A DNA stretch of 64,000 bases, from positions 62,001-126,000 of the forward strand of contig JAKUCV010003328.1 of assembly GCA_028386065.3 (NCBI GenBank). Reading direction: 5' to 3'. The notes beneath the pieces were generated by a model. The model was not told the origin of the DNA and made no database searches. It worked only from the letters and a program-made list of their open reading frames with translations. Positions 24,832-34,577 of this stretch are shown here, one piece after another. Source of the DNA: Turnera subulata. Its lineage: Eukaryota > Streptophyta > Magnoliopsida > Malpighiales > Passifloraceae. The position numbers and the translations under genes are program-made. Positions within the stretch are counted from its first letter, which is position 1. Every line of letters starts with the position of its first letter.

Positions 24832-25109
24832 TGTTGGGTATCCATGAAAAGAGACCAAGTGAATGATATATTAGTGGAGAGGACCCATATACCCAATGCT
24901 TTAAGGTTTTGGGTTACCATGTGGTGTCCAAGCCCACGCGTGTGGATCTCACTTGGGCCTCGCATGTTTTCTCCCTGGTTATCGGGCTACTCCCGACGCC
25001 AACAAGTGGTAGCGGAGCCGATGGTTCGGCTGGGACCGAGATGAAATCGTGACATGATTTGCCCCGTGGTTGCTGCCCCGTGGTTATCGGGCTACTCCCG
25101 GCGCCAACA
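24832..25109 (+). mobile_element. Miniature LTR retrotransposon (TRIM), 278 bp, truncated 3' LTR
   Basis: Begins TGTTGGGTATCC and ends CGCCAACA, flanked by a perfect 5-bp direct repeat CTATG (24827-24831 and 25110-25114). The 173-bp left LTR (24832-25004) is followed by a primer-binding site close to the initiator-Met tRNA type (GTGGTAGCGGAGCC, 25006-25019, against the usual TGGTATCAGAGCC). The last ~33 bases (from about 25077) repeat the LTR end (GGTTATCGGGCTACTCCC). So the 3' LTR is nearly all missing although the outer ends and duplication are intact. There is no coding sequence. Confidence 0.8.
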
Positions 25110-25164
25110 CTATGGTCATCTCTTCTAACTCCTTGCGCTCATCGAAAAAGAATAAATTGTAATA

Positions 25165-25373
25165 GTATTGATAAAGCTATTTTGACATCAGAGTATCAGA
25201 CCCATCCCGGGAACAAGAATTATGGGATTATGGTAGTGTACACTAAAGTAGTGCACGAAGAGATTGCTTTCTTTAAGAGCAAGGTGACAAGGTGTGGAAT
25301 GATTAGTCCTGAGGGTTCATCTAAAGGTTATAGTGATATCACGGGCTATAACAATCAAGTTTATGCATATTAA
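25165..25373 (+). pseudogene. DUF295/KIB-like pseudogene fragment
   Basis: The frame KAILTSEYQTHPGNKNYGIM, then AFFKSKVT, then EGSSKGYSDITGYNNQVYAY matches the central part of the DUF295 pseudogene at 26750-27793 (KAILTSDPSRDQNY, IAFYKPSE, EGSSLDYLDM, HNNLVYAL). It ends in a stop, and nothing DUF295-like follows. Plant DUF295 proteins are usually F-box or KIB-type beta-propeller proteins of about 380 residues. Confidence 0.65.
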
Positions 25374-26749
25374 AAACTGATGCTTCAATTTAAGCGTATG
25401 TACCGAAGAGATGATCCAAGCAAAATATAAATTAAGTGAAGATTTGTATTCTGAGAAGCATTACTTGGTGCAATCGTATATAGAGTTTCATTTCCTAGTC
25501 CTCGTGGTGCGCATTTTTTCATCCCCAAATGTTAATTGCAATTGCAGGGTTTTTGTTTTTATTTTGCTTGTGTGAAATTGTTCTGCAACTTATTATTTTA
25601 AGTATAACTGTTAATTTATACTAGTTCACTACCCGTGGATTCCACGGGCTTGGTTAGTATTTTTTAAAAAAATATATTTTCTTTATAAATTTTTAATTTT
25701 TTTAGATTATGTATGGTTTAAAATTATTTTAATAGTATACGCATTAAACTTGCTGCTCAACCAATCTGAAAGAGAAAAAAGAATTGAAACTAATGGCCAT
25801 ATAAAATATTAAGTGAGGTCCTCTTTTTCCAATTGCCGGTACTGGCCGTATAAAATATTAAGTGGTATATTTTTTAAAATTTTGAATTTAGAAATCTAAT
25901 ACTAAAATATAAAATATAAAATATTAAGTGCTAATATTATGTAAAAAAAATGAATAGAAATCTAGGAAATAAAATTCTTAAAACTAATACTACCCGTGGA
26001 TTACACGGACATGGTTAGTTTTTTAAAAGTATACACATAAAACTTATTTAGGAAAAAACTTGGTTAGTATAAATTTTTAAGTATAACTGTTAATTTATAT
26101 TTTGCTTTACTATTGCTTTAAGTCGTGGTCAAATTTTTTTGACATTCTTGCCTTCGTATGTTCGTTGTTTTAAAGAGAAATATTTTCCAAAAAAATAAAG
26201 TTAAAAGAGAAAAAGAGAAATATTGAAAAAAAAAACTTAAAAGAGAAATAGAAGGATAGAGTTCGCGCTAGACTACTGCCAAGAAATCCAGGGCCAGCTA
26301 TGAAATTGCAAGAGCCAAGCACAAGAATAGAAGCATCAAATTCATAAAATGTCACAGACCAGACACTCGTGGTTTAAAAAAATTCTAGTTATTTTTACTA
26401 CTTTACACATTTTTGCTAGTGGTATTGCGGGAGATTTTCGAGCTACCCGTATAGATGCATGGTTTTCTTTTTTGGTAGAATACATGTATGTAGGTGAATC
26501 AACTTGGCTTAATTATGACGGAAGCTGCTCCCTAATCTAACCATGATTAGTAAATTTAGAGTGTAATTTGGTATATAGTTCGATAAGAATAGAATCGCTA
26601 AGTAAAAGTGCAATTTGGATGGTTCGATGAAATTAATTTAAGAATTGAGAACAATTCCAGCGGTCTTTTATTTTTTTGACACAGTTTTTTCAGTTAAAGA
26701 TAGGTTATATATACTCCTCCTTTGAGGAAACATTTGAAGACGAGGAAGA
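25374..26749. other. AT-rich intergenic region with Helitron-like ends
   Basis: Contains two similar hairpin motifs (listed separately) and AT-rich low-complexity DNA with repeated ATAAAATATTAAGTG stretches around 25840-25930. A 61-residue frame near 26349 (plus strand) and its antisense have no recognised relatives. No gene supported. Confidence 0.5.
25621..26008 (-). mobile_element. Helitron-like 3' terminus (and a second, degraded copy)
   Basis: Read on the minus strand, a perfect 7-bp stem hairpin (CCCGTGG, loop, CCACGGG; + 25632-25648) is followed seven bases later by CTAG and then a host T (CTAG at 25621-25624). A hairpin shortly before a terminal CTRR next to T is the classic Helitron 3' end. 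A second related motif at 25993-26008 has a mutated stem and TTAG in place of CTAG. I found no 5' TC end and no Rep/helicase, so the full element is not defined; the coordinates cover only the two termini. Confidence 0.45.
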
Positions 26750-27793
26750 CAACGTTGTTGCCACCACAAGCAGCTGCTACTTCAGTGTCAAAGACAAGGT
26801 TGTTCGTGACATGCATGACCTGAGCCGGGAGCTTCCTGATGATGATTATTAATTACTGTGTAGGTTCATCTCATGGTTGGTTGGTTCTTTTGCATGAAAG
26901 AATTGGTTGCATGTTCCTGCTTAATCCCTTTGTCCCCCATTCAAATCTCTTCAAAACATCCATCGGCATCCCGGCGATCTCTCACAATATTCTTTCCAGC
27001 CAAGAGAATGGCTAGGCACATCCGATGAAGGCTATTTTGACATCAGACCCATCTCGTGACCAGAATTATGTTATTGTAGCGCTATACTCATTCTATGATA
27101 GGAATATTGCTTTCTATAAGCCAAGTGAACGTGAGAGGAAGATTCTTGAGGGTTCATCTTTAGATTACCTAGACATGCATCATGTCCCACAACAATCTAG
27201 TTTATGCATTAAGAGGTGATTTTTCAATTGAAGTGTGGGATTACCGTAGTCTCCAGCCCGAGAAGAAAGAATATATCAAGCCACTCTTTCCAGTAAAGAT
27301 GATTAATCAACCACCTGGACATTTTTCAGAAGAAGATGTGTGCTCAATCAAATGTTACTTGGTGGAATAATCCTCAGGTGATATGTTGGTTGTTGACAGA
27401 TTTGTTGGAGAACGTGTGAATGATGAAGGTCAACCCATCAGGGAAGATGAACCTTGTAACTTCCGTCTATACAAGCTTGATGGTGATGATTCCAGTGAGA
27501 AAAAATGGGAGGAACTGAAGGATTTGAAAGATAGAGTTCTTTTTGTGGGAACTAAAAACTCCAAGTCATCTTCGGCTCATGATTTTCCTGGTTGTGAAAG
27601 GAACGGTATCTACTTGAATGATGATAGTTGGGAGGGGCTGAACACAGACCATACGTTTGATTATGGAGGCCGTGATTGTGGGATGTTCAACTTACAAGAG
27701 GTGATTGTCAAGCCCCTCCATGATTTTGGTTCCTGGAGACTGCTTCCACAACCTGTGTGGATTTGTTCCAAATCTGTATTAATTAAGACTTGA
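26750..27793 (+). pseudogene. DUF295 (KIB1-4 beta-propeller) pseudogene
   Basis: Stretches in order: YFSVKDKVVRDMHDLSRELP, stop, SSHGWLVLLHERIGCMFLLN, in-frame stop near 27010, MKAILTSDPSRDQNYVIVAL, a frameshift near 27180, NNLVYALRGDFSIEVWDY, a stop at 27368-27370, then MLVVDRFVGERVNDEG, NFRLYKLD, WEELKDLKDRVLFVGTKNS and YGGRDCGMFNL, ending 27793. These are the usual blocks of the plant DUF295/KIB beta-propeller (ALDRxLFVG, YFTDD-like region here YLNDDSWEGL). At least three stops and one frameshift break it. The last 136-residue frame (27383-27793) is open and could be mistaken for a gene. Confidence 0.8.
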
Positions 27794-29207
27794 AGACCAG
27801 TAGTATATCTTGCAAACGACTTCAAGTTTTAATTTGATAACAATGTGTTGGGGTTTTAATGATTTCCTCTCCACTAATAACTTTGATACCAAAGTCAATA
27901 GATTATCTCAATGCCTTTAGAAAACACTTCACCAATTGAGGTTGGTTCAAGTAGTAAGCGACTTGTTCCGCTTACGCGAGGTCTCGGGTTTGAGTCCTCG
28001 TGTACCTAGAAAACTTCACTTAGGAGACTCCCCTACCAATACTTAGGTGCGTCACCGAGTCGAGCTTAATAAACTGCAGCCCACAATTTAAAAACCATTT
28101 AGCATTATAATCACAATCAATTAAATGTATTAAATTTATTATTCATTGTTAATGACCTAAATGATACCTGATATAAAAATACATCTCAGTTTTTTTTTTG
28201 ATTATTTATTGGGAGAATGGAAGCAGATGGATAATTTTTGCCTCATTTTTTTTAATGTCTCTAAGTTATAATAAATCTTAACACATGAAAAAAGAATAAT
28301 GTAATAAATTATCTATTTATAAAATATAATCATTAATATATTTTTATTATATTTTTATATTACATGATTTTATTAATAAATTATTATATTTTTTTACTTA
28401 TTCTTTATATTTATTTTTATTGCATTATATCTTTAATAAAATAATGAGCGATGTGACATCCGCGTGACCGTGCGGGTAGGAGACTCGTTGCATTAATTAA
28501 GAAGCTTACTTTATGGTAAACAATGCACAGTTGTGAAGGTAATAGAGTTTTGTTTTTTTAGCTGCATGGTTTTGGTGAGCCTTTACCTTTCTTCAATTAA
28601 TTTGCAATATGGTGATAGAATAAGTCATTATTAATTCTGATAACCTAACATGCTTTATGTAGCTGTAATTGTATTTTAAAAATTAGACAATTAAGAGGAC
28701 ACCATGTACTTTCCATGTTTTGAATAATCTGGCATTATATGCAACTCGAATATTAGGTCTAATGTTTCCTTTATAATTTACATGTTTATGCATGCAGATC
28801 GAGAATTCTTTATAGAATATATAAAATTTTTATGATAACCCGCAGCAGAGCGTGTGCCATGTTGCAAGGAAGTGGCTCACCTAACTACAACAATTAGGTT
28901 AAACACACAATGCATGCAATTAGCTTGTTTTTTTCAAAAACTCTTAGAAATTATGTCATTATAGTGACTATATATAAACGGAGGGTTTGGACTTTGGCAA
29001 AAGTAAGAAAGTTTACCATTAAAAAAAAGCGGGTTCTCGAGTTCGAGTCTTCCTGTACGGGAAGTGGCCATAAAGAGGGTGATGGATTATAACATCCTCG
29101 TCTCATCCTCACCTCCTTTAGACAAGAAGGTTTTTTTTTTCCCTACTATTAATTAAAACTTTATATTTTTGTCATTTATTAATATTTTATCTTATAAATA
29201 TATTATT
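27794..29207. other. AT-rich intergenic region with SINE-like elements
   Basis: A better-supported SINE at 27940-28085 is listed separately. A second SINE-like stretch near 28990-29130 has a B-box-like GAGTTCGAGTCTTCC and ends in a T run. Between them lies strongly AT-rich DNA (about 28140-28440). No gene seen. Confidence 0.5.
27940..28085 (+). mobile_element. tRNA-derived SINE
   Basis: Has an A-box-like TTGGTTCAAGTAGTAAGCG, and 30 bases on a B-box GGTTTGAGTCC (27987-27997), the spacing of a pol III tRNA promoter. The 3' body (CTTAGGAGACTCCCC, GTCGAGC) is of the kind seen in plant SINE families. I could not define target duplications, so the ends are approximate. Confidence 0.55.
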
Positions 29208-29490
29208 TTATGTTGACAAGTAGGGATTACACCCAACAACAAACTTAGCAATGTAGTACATGCACCCAGGGATTTGAATCTTCAACTTGTATAAAGTCAA
29301 ACCAAAGGGATAATTCCAAGCTGAAGAGGCAAGAGCATCGGCAACTTTGTTTGCCTCCCGGACGTAACTGTAAGTCCCAGTCCCTTGCTGGAAATTAAGC
29401 TCCTGCAAACTTGAAACAACACATATATAGTTCCATTTATCTCAGCTGTGGCACGCTGCTTAATTATATCAAAAGTCAACTTGCAACTAC
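29208..29490 (-). pseudogene. RNase H-like (RVT_3) domain remnant, C-terminal half
   Basis: The minus strand reads SSCKLTFDIIKQRATAEING, then after a small frame change SSLQELNFQQGTGTYSYVRE and ANKVADALASSAW. The pattern F-x-V-R-E-A-N-x-V-A-D-x-L-A is the C-terminal signature of the plant RNase H-like domain found at the end of LINE-type retrotransposon ORF2 and in related host genes. It is frame-broken and lacks the N-terminal half, which appears 1.7 kb away at 31192-31490. Confidence 0.65.
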
Positions 29491-29886
29491 TGGATTTTGG
29501 GGTGCATATAGAGGTTAGGGATTTTACTGGAGATGTGATTCACGTTAATCACAGTGACAGTGGCTCATGATACTAATTTTACAATAACTTATGGTTATGG
29601 GTTGTTATAACGTTTGGTTAACTTAATTAAAAGGAAAAGGAATAGTAAGCAAGAAAAGTTTACAAGGACTAGGCCTGCTCTAGCTAGGAGATTCAAGATG
29701 TAAATGCCAAGAAATCTTTTGTTGTTAATTAATTAAATTTCAGTTCTGAGTTTTTTTTTAAAAATAAATTTCATGATTTACCACTGCGAATTTCAAGAAA
29801 ATATATGGGTATAAGAAATTTATTTACTGGTTGTTATTTAATTGTGACTTTTTTTAAAAAAAATATAAAAGCAGCATGACGATAGA

Positions 29887-30246
29887 ACAAAATTAAATTT
29901 GTTTATTTCAATCAGAAACTCCAAGTTCAAATTTTCTAATCGCTGTTACAAGTTTCTACATTTTTTAGCAGCCTCACACCACATACCGTGATGCTTTCAA
30001 GTTTTCTTAAACTCTTGGTGAATTAAATAGTCTAAAAAAAAAAAAACTCAGGGGAGCTTAATTACTAATCTAACCACAATCAGGAAATTTATATTACAGT
30101 TCACATATATACGGAAATAATAATATTTATATCAGAGAGTGTTAATATTGAACCAGTTTGTACGTTTTGGTTGGTGAAATTAATAGTTTGAAGGAATAGT
30201 TGAAAAATAGGTTAAAACTTTTTTCCGTAGAATTAATATTCCTTAT
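29887..30246 (+). repeat. Duplicated block A, copy 1
   Basis: About 360 bases that recur as copy 2 at 32115-32462 in the same orientation (shared marks: GAAACTCCAAGTT, TAATCGCTGTTACAAGTTTC, ACTCAGGGGAGCTTAA, CATATATACGGAAATAAT). By eye about 90% identical with several small indels. Together with block B it forms a tandem duplication of the region upstream of the F-box gene. Confidence 0.8.
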
Positions 30247-30393
30247 TTTTTTAGCAAAGAAAATTTTGTTCCATATTATAATACCTAACTACATACATAT
30301 ATCAGAGCACAAAATGCACAAAAGCTGCCTAGGAGGAGTGGATAATCAGGCTGGCCCTAAAGGGTTAGGAGGAGCAGCCTTAACAATAACAAT

Positions 30394-31172
30394 CCAGTGT
30401 ACATACAGCTCTATTAGTTGTTCTTTCTTTTTCCATAGGCCAGAATACAGGAAATAAAAAGAGGCAAAAGAGCATCAATATTGTGTGCAACAATCCAGTG
30501 TACATACAGCTCTATTAGCTGTTCTTTCTTTTTACATAGGTCAGAATACAGGAAATAAAAAGAGGCAAAAGAGCATCAACATCTGCACACAATAACAATC
30601 CAGTGTACATACAGCTCTATTAGCTGTTCTTTCTTTTTACATAGGTCAGAATACAGGAAATAAAAAGAGGCAAAAGAGCATCAACATCTGCACACAATAA
30701 CAATCCAGTGTACATACAGCTCTATTAGCAGATCCAGTGTACATACAGCTCTATTAGCTGTTCTTTCTTTTTACATAGGTCAGAGTAGAGGAAATAAAAA
30801 GAGGCAAAAGAGCATCAACATCTGCACACAATAACAATCCAGTGTACATACAGCTCTATTAGCTGTTCTTTCTTTTTACATAGGCCAACGTAGAGGAAAT
30901 AAAAGGAGGCAAAAGAGTATCAACATCTGCACACAATAACAATCCAGTGTACATACAGCTATATTAGCTATTATTTCTTTAATCCAGTGTACATACAACA
31001 CTATTAGCTGTTCTTTCTTTTTACATAGGTCAGAGTAGAGGGAATAAAAAGAGGCAAAAGAGCATCAACATCTGCACAGTAACAATCCAGTGTACATACA
31101 ACTCCATTAAGTTCTTTCTTTTTACATAGGTCGTACAGAAAATAAAAAGAGGCAAAAGAGCATCAACATCTA
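30394..31172 (+). repeat. 105-bp tandem satellite, seven full and two truncated units
   Basis: The phrase CCAGTGTACATAC starts units at 30394, 30495, 30600, 30705, 30734, 30839, 30944, 30984 and 31087. Full units are 101-105 bp and also contain GTTCTTTCTTTTTACATAGG and GGAAATAAAAAGAGGCAAAA. Two units are cut to 29 and 40 bp, both broken shortly after the CTATTAG block. Inner units are more alike than outer ones, as expected from unequal exchange. The array lies directly beside an RNase H-like remnant. Confidence 0.92.
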
Positions 31173-31191
31173 CACAGAAAGGTTTCAGACC

Positions 31192-31490
31192 CTAGGATCT
31201 TGTCTTCTCTAAAATCATTTCAGTGATTGCTTGCAAACAGTCACTTTCTATCACCACTTTATCCCAACCAACACTCCATGCCCATGAAAGAGCATGTCGA
31301 ATTGCTAGGAGCTCGGCCAACAGGGGAGAATTTGCATATATTTTAATCACTGCTCTATCAAGCATCCTTCCTGATTTATCACCATATATTGCAGTACTGA
31401 TCAACCCATTTTGTGTGAAGCATCACAATTGATCTTTACAACACCCAAGTTTCGGGGAGACCAATTAGAATTTAGAGCAAGGTTGATAAC
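31192..31490 (-). pseudogene. RNase H-like (RVT_3) domain remnant, N-terminal half
   Basis: Minus strand: WSPRNLGVVKINCDASHKMG, a frameshift at ~31407, then ISTAIYGDKSGRMLDRAVIK, NSPLLAELLAIRHALSWAWS and KVVIESDCLQAITEMI, stop. This shows the catalytic Asp (NCDAS), Glu (AELLAI) and Asp (ESDC) of the plant RNase H-like domain. It ends at the edge of the 105-bp satellite; the C-terminal half is found beyond it at 29208-29490. Origin is probably a LINE-type retrotransposon or a related host gene. Confidence 0.75.
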
Positions 31491-31537
31491 TGGTGGAATC
31501 TCTGGGAGCTCTTAAAACTATTCCTTATCTAGTGACA

Positions 31538-32075
31538 GTATAATTATCTCTTCATTGGAGAAGGTAAGCACCACTTTATTTTTCTTTCAGTTTTCGTTTT
31601 CGTTTTTGTCTTCGTCTATGCAATGCATTGGATTTTTATTTTTATTTTTGGGTTACAAAGAGCAAAAACAGCTCAAACTACAACAGAACGAGCCATGTCC
31701 ATGGTCTTGTTGTAAGTAGTAAAATAACCAGACCACTAATATTAGCACCTGATATTAATAGGAGGATGAATGCATTATTTTTTTCTCACAATATATATTG
31801 GTTTTATGAAAAAGATGTTGAAAATTGTGTGTTGTTTAAGTTGGCCAAATAGGTTGAAATTGTGTGTTTGTTTAATTAAGTTGGCCCTTCTTATTTCGTC
31901 CTGGTCACGTGCTAGAATATTAGAAAAAGGTAATTTTTTTTGCTAATTAATTTTTTGGATTCCTACAACCTAAAATTTTTCTTAAACAAGGATTACTATA
32001 ACCTAACAAAATACGAATGTATGTTCTCTTCTATCTTCCTTATTTATATAAGTTGTCTCTCTCTCTTTTTGTACA
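31538..32075 (+). repeat. Duplicated block B, copy 1
   Basis: About 540 bases matching 32688-33232 in the same orientation (TATAATTATCTCTTCATTGG, AAAAACAGCTCAAACTAC, GGATTACTATAACCTAACAA). In copy 2 this block leads straight into the F-box gene; here it is followed by block A copy 2 and no gene. It therefore looks like an orphaned copy of the F-box upstream region. Confidence 0.8.
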
Positions 32076-32114
32076 GACAATAAACAAAAGTGCCACCTCA
32101 AAGTGCTAATTTTA

Positions 32115-32462
32115 ACAAAATTAAATTTATTTATTCCAACCAGAAACTCCAAGTTAAAAGTTCCTAATCGCTGTTACAAGTTTCTACTAGCAGCCGCACA
32201 TACCGTGATGCTTACAAGTTTTCTTAAACTCTTGGTGAATTAAATACTCTCAAAAAAAAAAAAAACTCAGGGGAGCTTAAATACTAATCTAACCACAATC
32301 AGGAAATTTATATTATAGTTCACATATATACGGAAATAATAAAATTTATATCAGAGTGTTCATATTGAACCAGTGTGTATGTTTTGGTTGGTAAAATTAA
32401 CTGTTTAAGGAATAGCTGAAAAATAGGTTAAACTTTTTGCCGTAGAATTACTATTCCTTATT
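32115..32462 (+). repeat. Duplicated block A, copy 2
   Basis: Second copy of the block at 29887-30246. The spacer to block B is only ~225 bases here, against ~1.29 kb in copy 1, where the satellite and RNase H remnant lie. Confidence 0.8.
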
Positions 32463-32687
32463 CGAGACTAATTATGGCGGGTGCTATATACACTTCTATT
32501 TGGCCAAGGGACGTAACCACCACCGCAGTTAGCATCAAAAAAGAAAAAAGAAAACCACCACCGCCACTTTAACGTATGTAAATATTTTTAGAACTTCAGT
32601 TTAACCTATTACCTATATGTATAAGTCAATGCTAGAACCTTGCACATACAGCATATACCTTCAACACAGACAAAAGCAAACCGGAGA

Positions 32688-33232
32688 CTGTATAATTATC
32701 TCTTCATTGGAGATAGTAAGCACCACTTTATTTCTCTTCCTTTCAGTTTTTGTATTCGTCTATGCAATGCAATGGAGTTTTTCTTTCTTTTTTTTTTTTT
32801 TCCTTTGGTTACAAAGAGCAAAAACAGCTCAAACTACAAAACGAGAGCCTTGTCCATGGTCTTGTAAGTAGTAAATAAGCCGAGGGAGCCTTGAACGGAA
32901 AAACACCAGACCATTATTAGCACCAAAAGCTGATATTATAGGAGGATGATTGCATTATTTTCTCATAATACATTGGTTTTTATGAAAAAGAGGTCGAAAA
33001 TTGTGCGTTTGTTTAGGTTGGCCCAAATAGGTTGAAATTGTGTGTTTGTTTAAGTTGGCCCTTCTTATTTCGTCCTGGTACGTGCTAGAATATTAGAAAA
33101 TGGTTTTTTTGCTAATTATTATTTTGTATTCCTACAACCTAAATTTTTTTCTTGAACAAGGATTACTATAACCTAACAAAATATGAATATATGTTGTTCT
33201 CTTCTATCTTCCTTATTTATATAAACTGTCAG
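32688..33232 (+). repeat. Duplicated block B, copy 2 (upstream region of the F-box gene)
   Basis: Second copy of 31538-32075; ends about 60 bases before the F-box start codon, so it covers the gene's proximal promoter and 5' leader. Confidence 0.8.
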
Positions 33233-33292
33233 TCTCTTTTCTTTCTAACAATAACCTTGGCTAAGCATAAATTTTGTTTTGTCAGCTCATGT

Positions 33293-34018
33293 ATGTCAAT
33301 GATGTCTCCTCCAAAGAAAGGTATCAGAAAGTCACGGAAGACAAAATTCAAAGATATACCAAAGGATGTATTGAAAAAAATCGTCGCTCAATTAGCCTCT
33401 AAATCGTTCATCGATTTCATGAATGCTAAACAAACTTCTAAGGAGTTCCTTGAAGTCGCAAACGACAAGTATGTTCTCCAGCATGTGAATGTTCGAGAAT
33501 TTGAGCCCATATCTTGGTTCCACAACGAGAAGGCCATCAAGTTTCTAAATAGTTGCAAAGAATGTGAAAATCCTGAAGCTCTATTTAAATTGGGGATGGT
33601 AGAATTTTTCAACGAGAGGAAAGTAGAATCTGGGCTCCAACTTTTGAAGAAAGCAGCCAAGAAAGGGCATGTTGGTGCAATTTATGTTAGTGGCATTATT
33701 TTGATATGCTATGGTGGTCAACTGAAAGAAGAAGGTATAGGCCTTCTTTCTACTTGTAAATCTCTACGTTCACGATTGGTAGAATGCAGAAAAGATGCCA
33801 AACAAATTATCTCCAACATATGGATAAACAATTACATTGAAAGTAGCAGAAATGATCAAAAGGAGGCAACCTGCAATTGTAATGGAGGAAGAAGAAGTAC
33901 TGCATGGAATATGGATGATCATGTGGACCCTAATAGTTTGTGTGATGGCTGCTTGTGGAATCTTGAAGCAAGAAAGTTTTGTAACATGCTAAGGACGGGA
34001 GGTTATAGCTTAATATGA
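33293..34018 (+). CDS. F-box protein of the At1g67623/At2g35280 type
   Basis: F-box proteins are substrate receptors of SCF ubiquitin ligases. Single exon, 241 residues from the first ATG of MSMMSPPKKG; the open frame extends upstream to 33152 but that part is 5' leader shared with the duplicated block. A basic start (about 8-18) is followed by a divergent F-box (about 20-65: DIPKDVLKKIVAQLASKSFI, KQTSKEFLEVA). Next come a SEL1-like pair of helices (ALFKLGMVEFF, SGLQLLKKAAKKGHVGAIYV) and a Cys/His-rich C-terminus (CNCNGG, CDGCLWNLEARKFC) that resembles the small zinc-binding end of this plant family. A copia element is inserted 49 bases after the stop codon, so the 3' UTR and polyadenylation are probably altered. 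The target is unknown. Confidence 0.8.
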   Translation: MSMMSPPKKGIRKSRKTKFKDIPKDVLKKIVAQLASKSFIDFMNAKQTSKEFLEVANDKYVLQHVNVREFEPISWFHNEKAIKFLNSCKECENPEALFKLGMVEFFNERKVESGLQLLKKAAKKGHVGAIYVSGIILICYGGQLKEEGIGLLSTCKSLRSRLVECRKDAKQIISNIWINNYIESSRNDQKEATCNCNGGRRSTAWNMDDHVDPNSLCDGCLWNLEARKFCNMLRTGGYSLI

Positions 34019-34067
34019 TTGATCGACTTAGTTTTGCTATTTACTTTACACATAACAATTCATTAAG

Positions 34068-34577
34068 TGTTATAAAATGGGGGATGAAATTCACTCCTTA
34101 ATGAAATAATACAAGCTTGATCAAGGTGACAATACAACATTGATGGTAGTAATACAACTTTAATGGTAATAATACAGCTTTGATAATAATAATAATAATG
34201 GAGAGTGATTAAAATAAGATGGGAAGATTGAGAAGAGAGGTTTATGGTGTATGGAAATGAGAAGAGAGTAAGTTTATGGTGGGAGAAGAAGGTGTATGTG
34301 TGTATGGAAATAAAGGGGTATTTATAGGTGAAAATGAGAGGATAAAAACAAATGAGTGTGATTAATTTAATAAGATAAAAACAAAAGGATATTAGGTAAA
34401 GGAAGATGATATTAAGATTAGGACAAAATGGAATTATGGAGGGTAAATGGCCAAAGAGATAAATCCAAGTGGATGTTAGGTGAGGGGTAAAATATTTACC
34501 GAGGATAAATTTGGGTACGGTAAAATTGAGTTTTACTGGATGGTAACAATGACATTCACCATAATTTATTTACAACA
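34068..34577 (-). repeat. 3' LTR of the copia element
   Basis: On the minus strand begins TGTTGTAAATAAATTATGG and ends CCCCCATTTTATAACA. It lies next to the polypurine tract. It has an (ATA)n difference of three bases and roughly sixteen substitutions from the partner LTR. Confidence 0.93.

Noticed and set aside
27383..27793. Intact 136-residue gene
   Set aside because: It is the C-terminal third of a DUF295 protein whose earlier blocks lie upstream with stops and a frameshift, so it is part of a pseudogene.
30394..31172. CRISPR-like array
   Set aside because: Units are contiguous 105-bp tandem repeats with no unique spacers, in a plant nuclear context; it is a satellite.
33152..33292. N-terminal extension of the F-box protein
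   Set aside because: This part lies largely in the duplicated upstream block (copy 1 has no gene) and does not begin with an ATG; it reads as promoter and leader.
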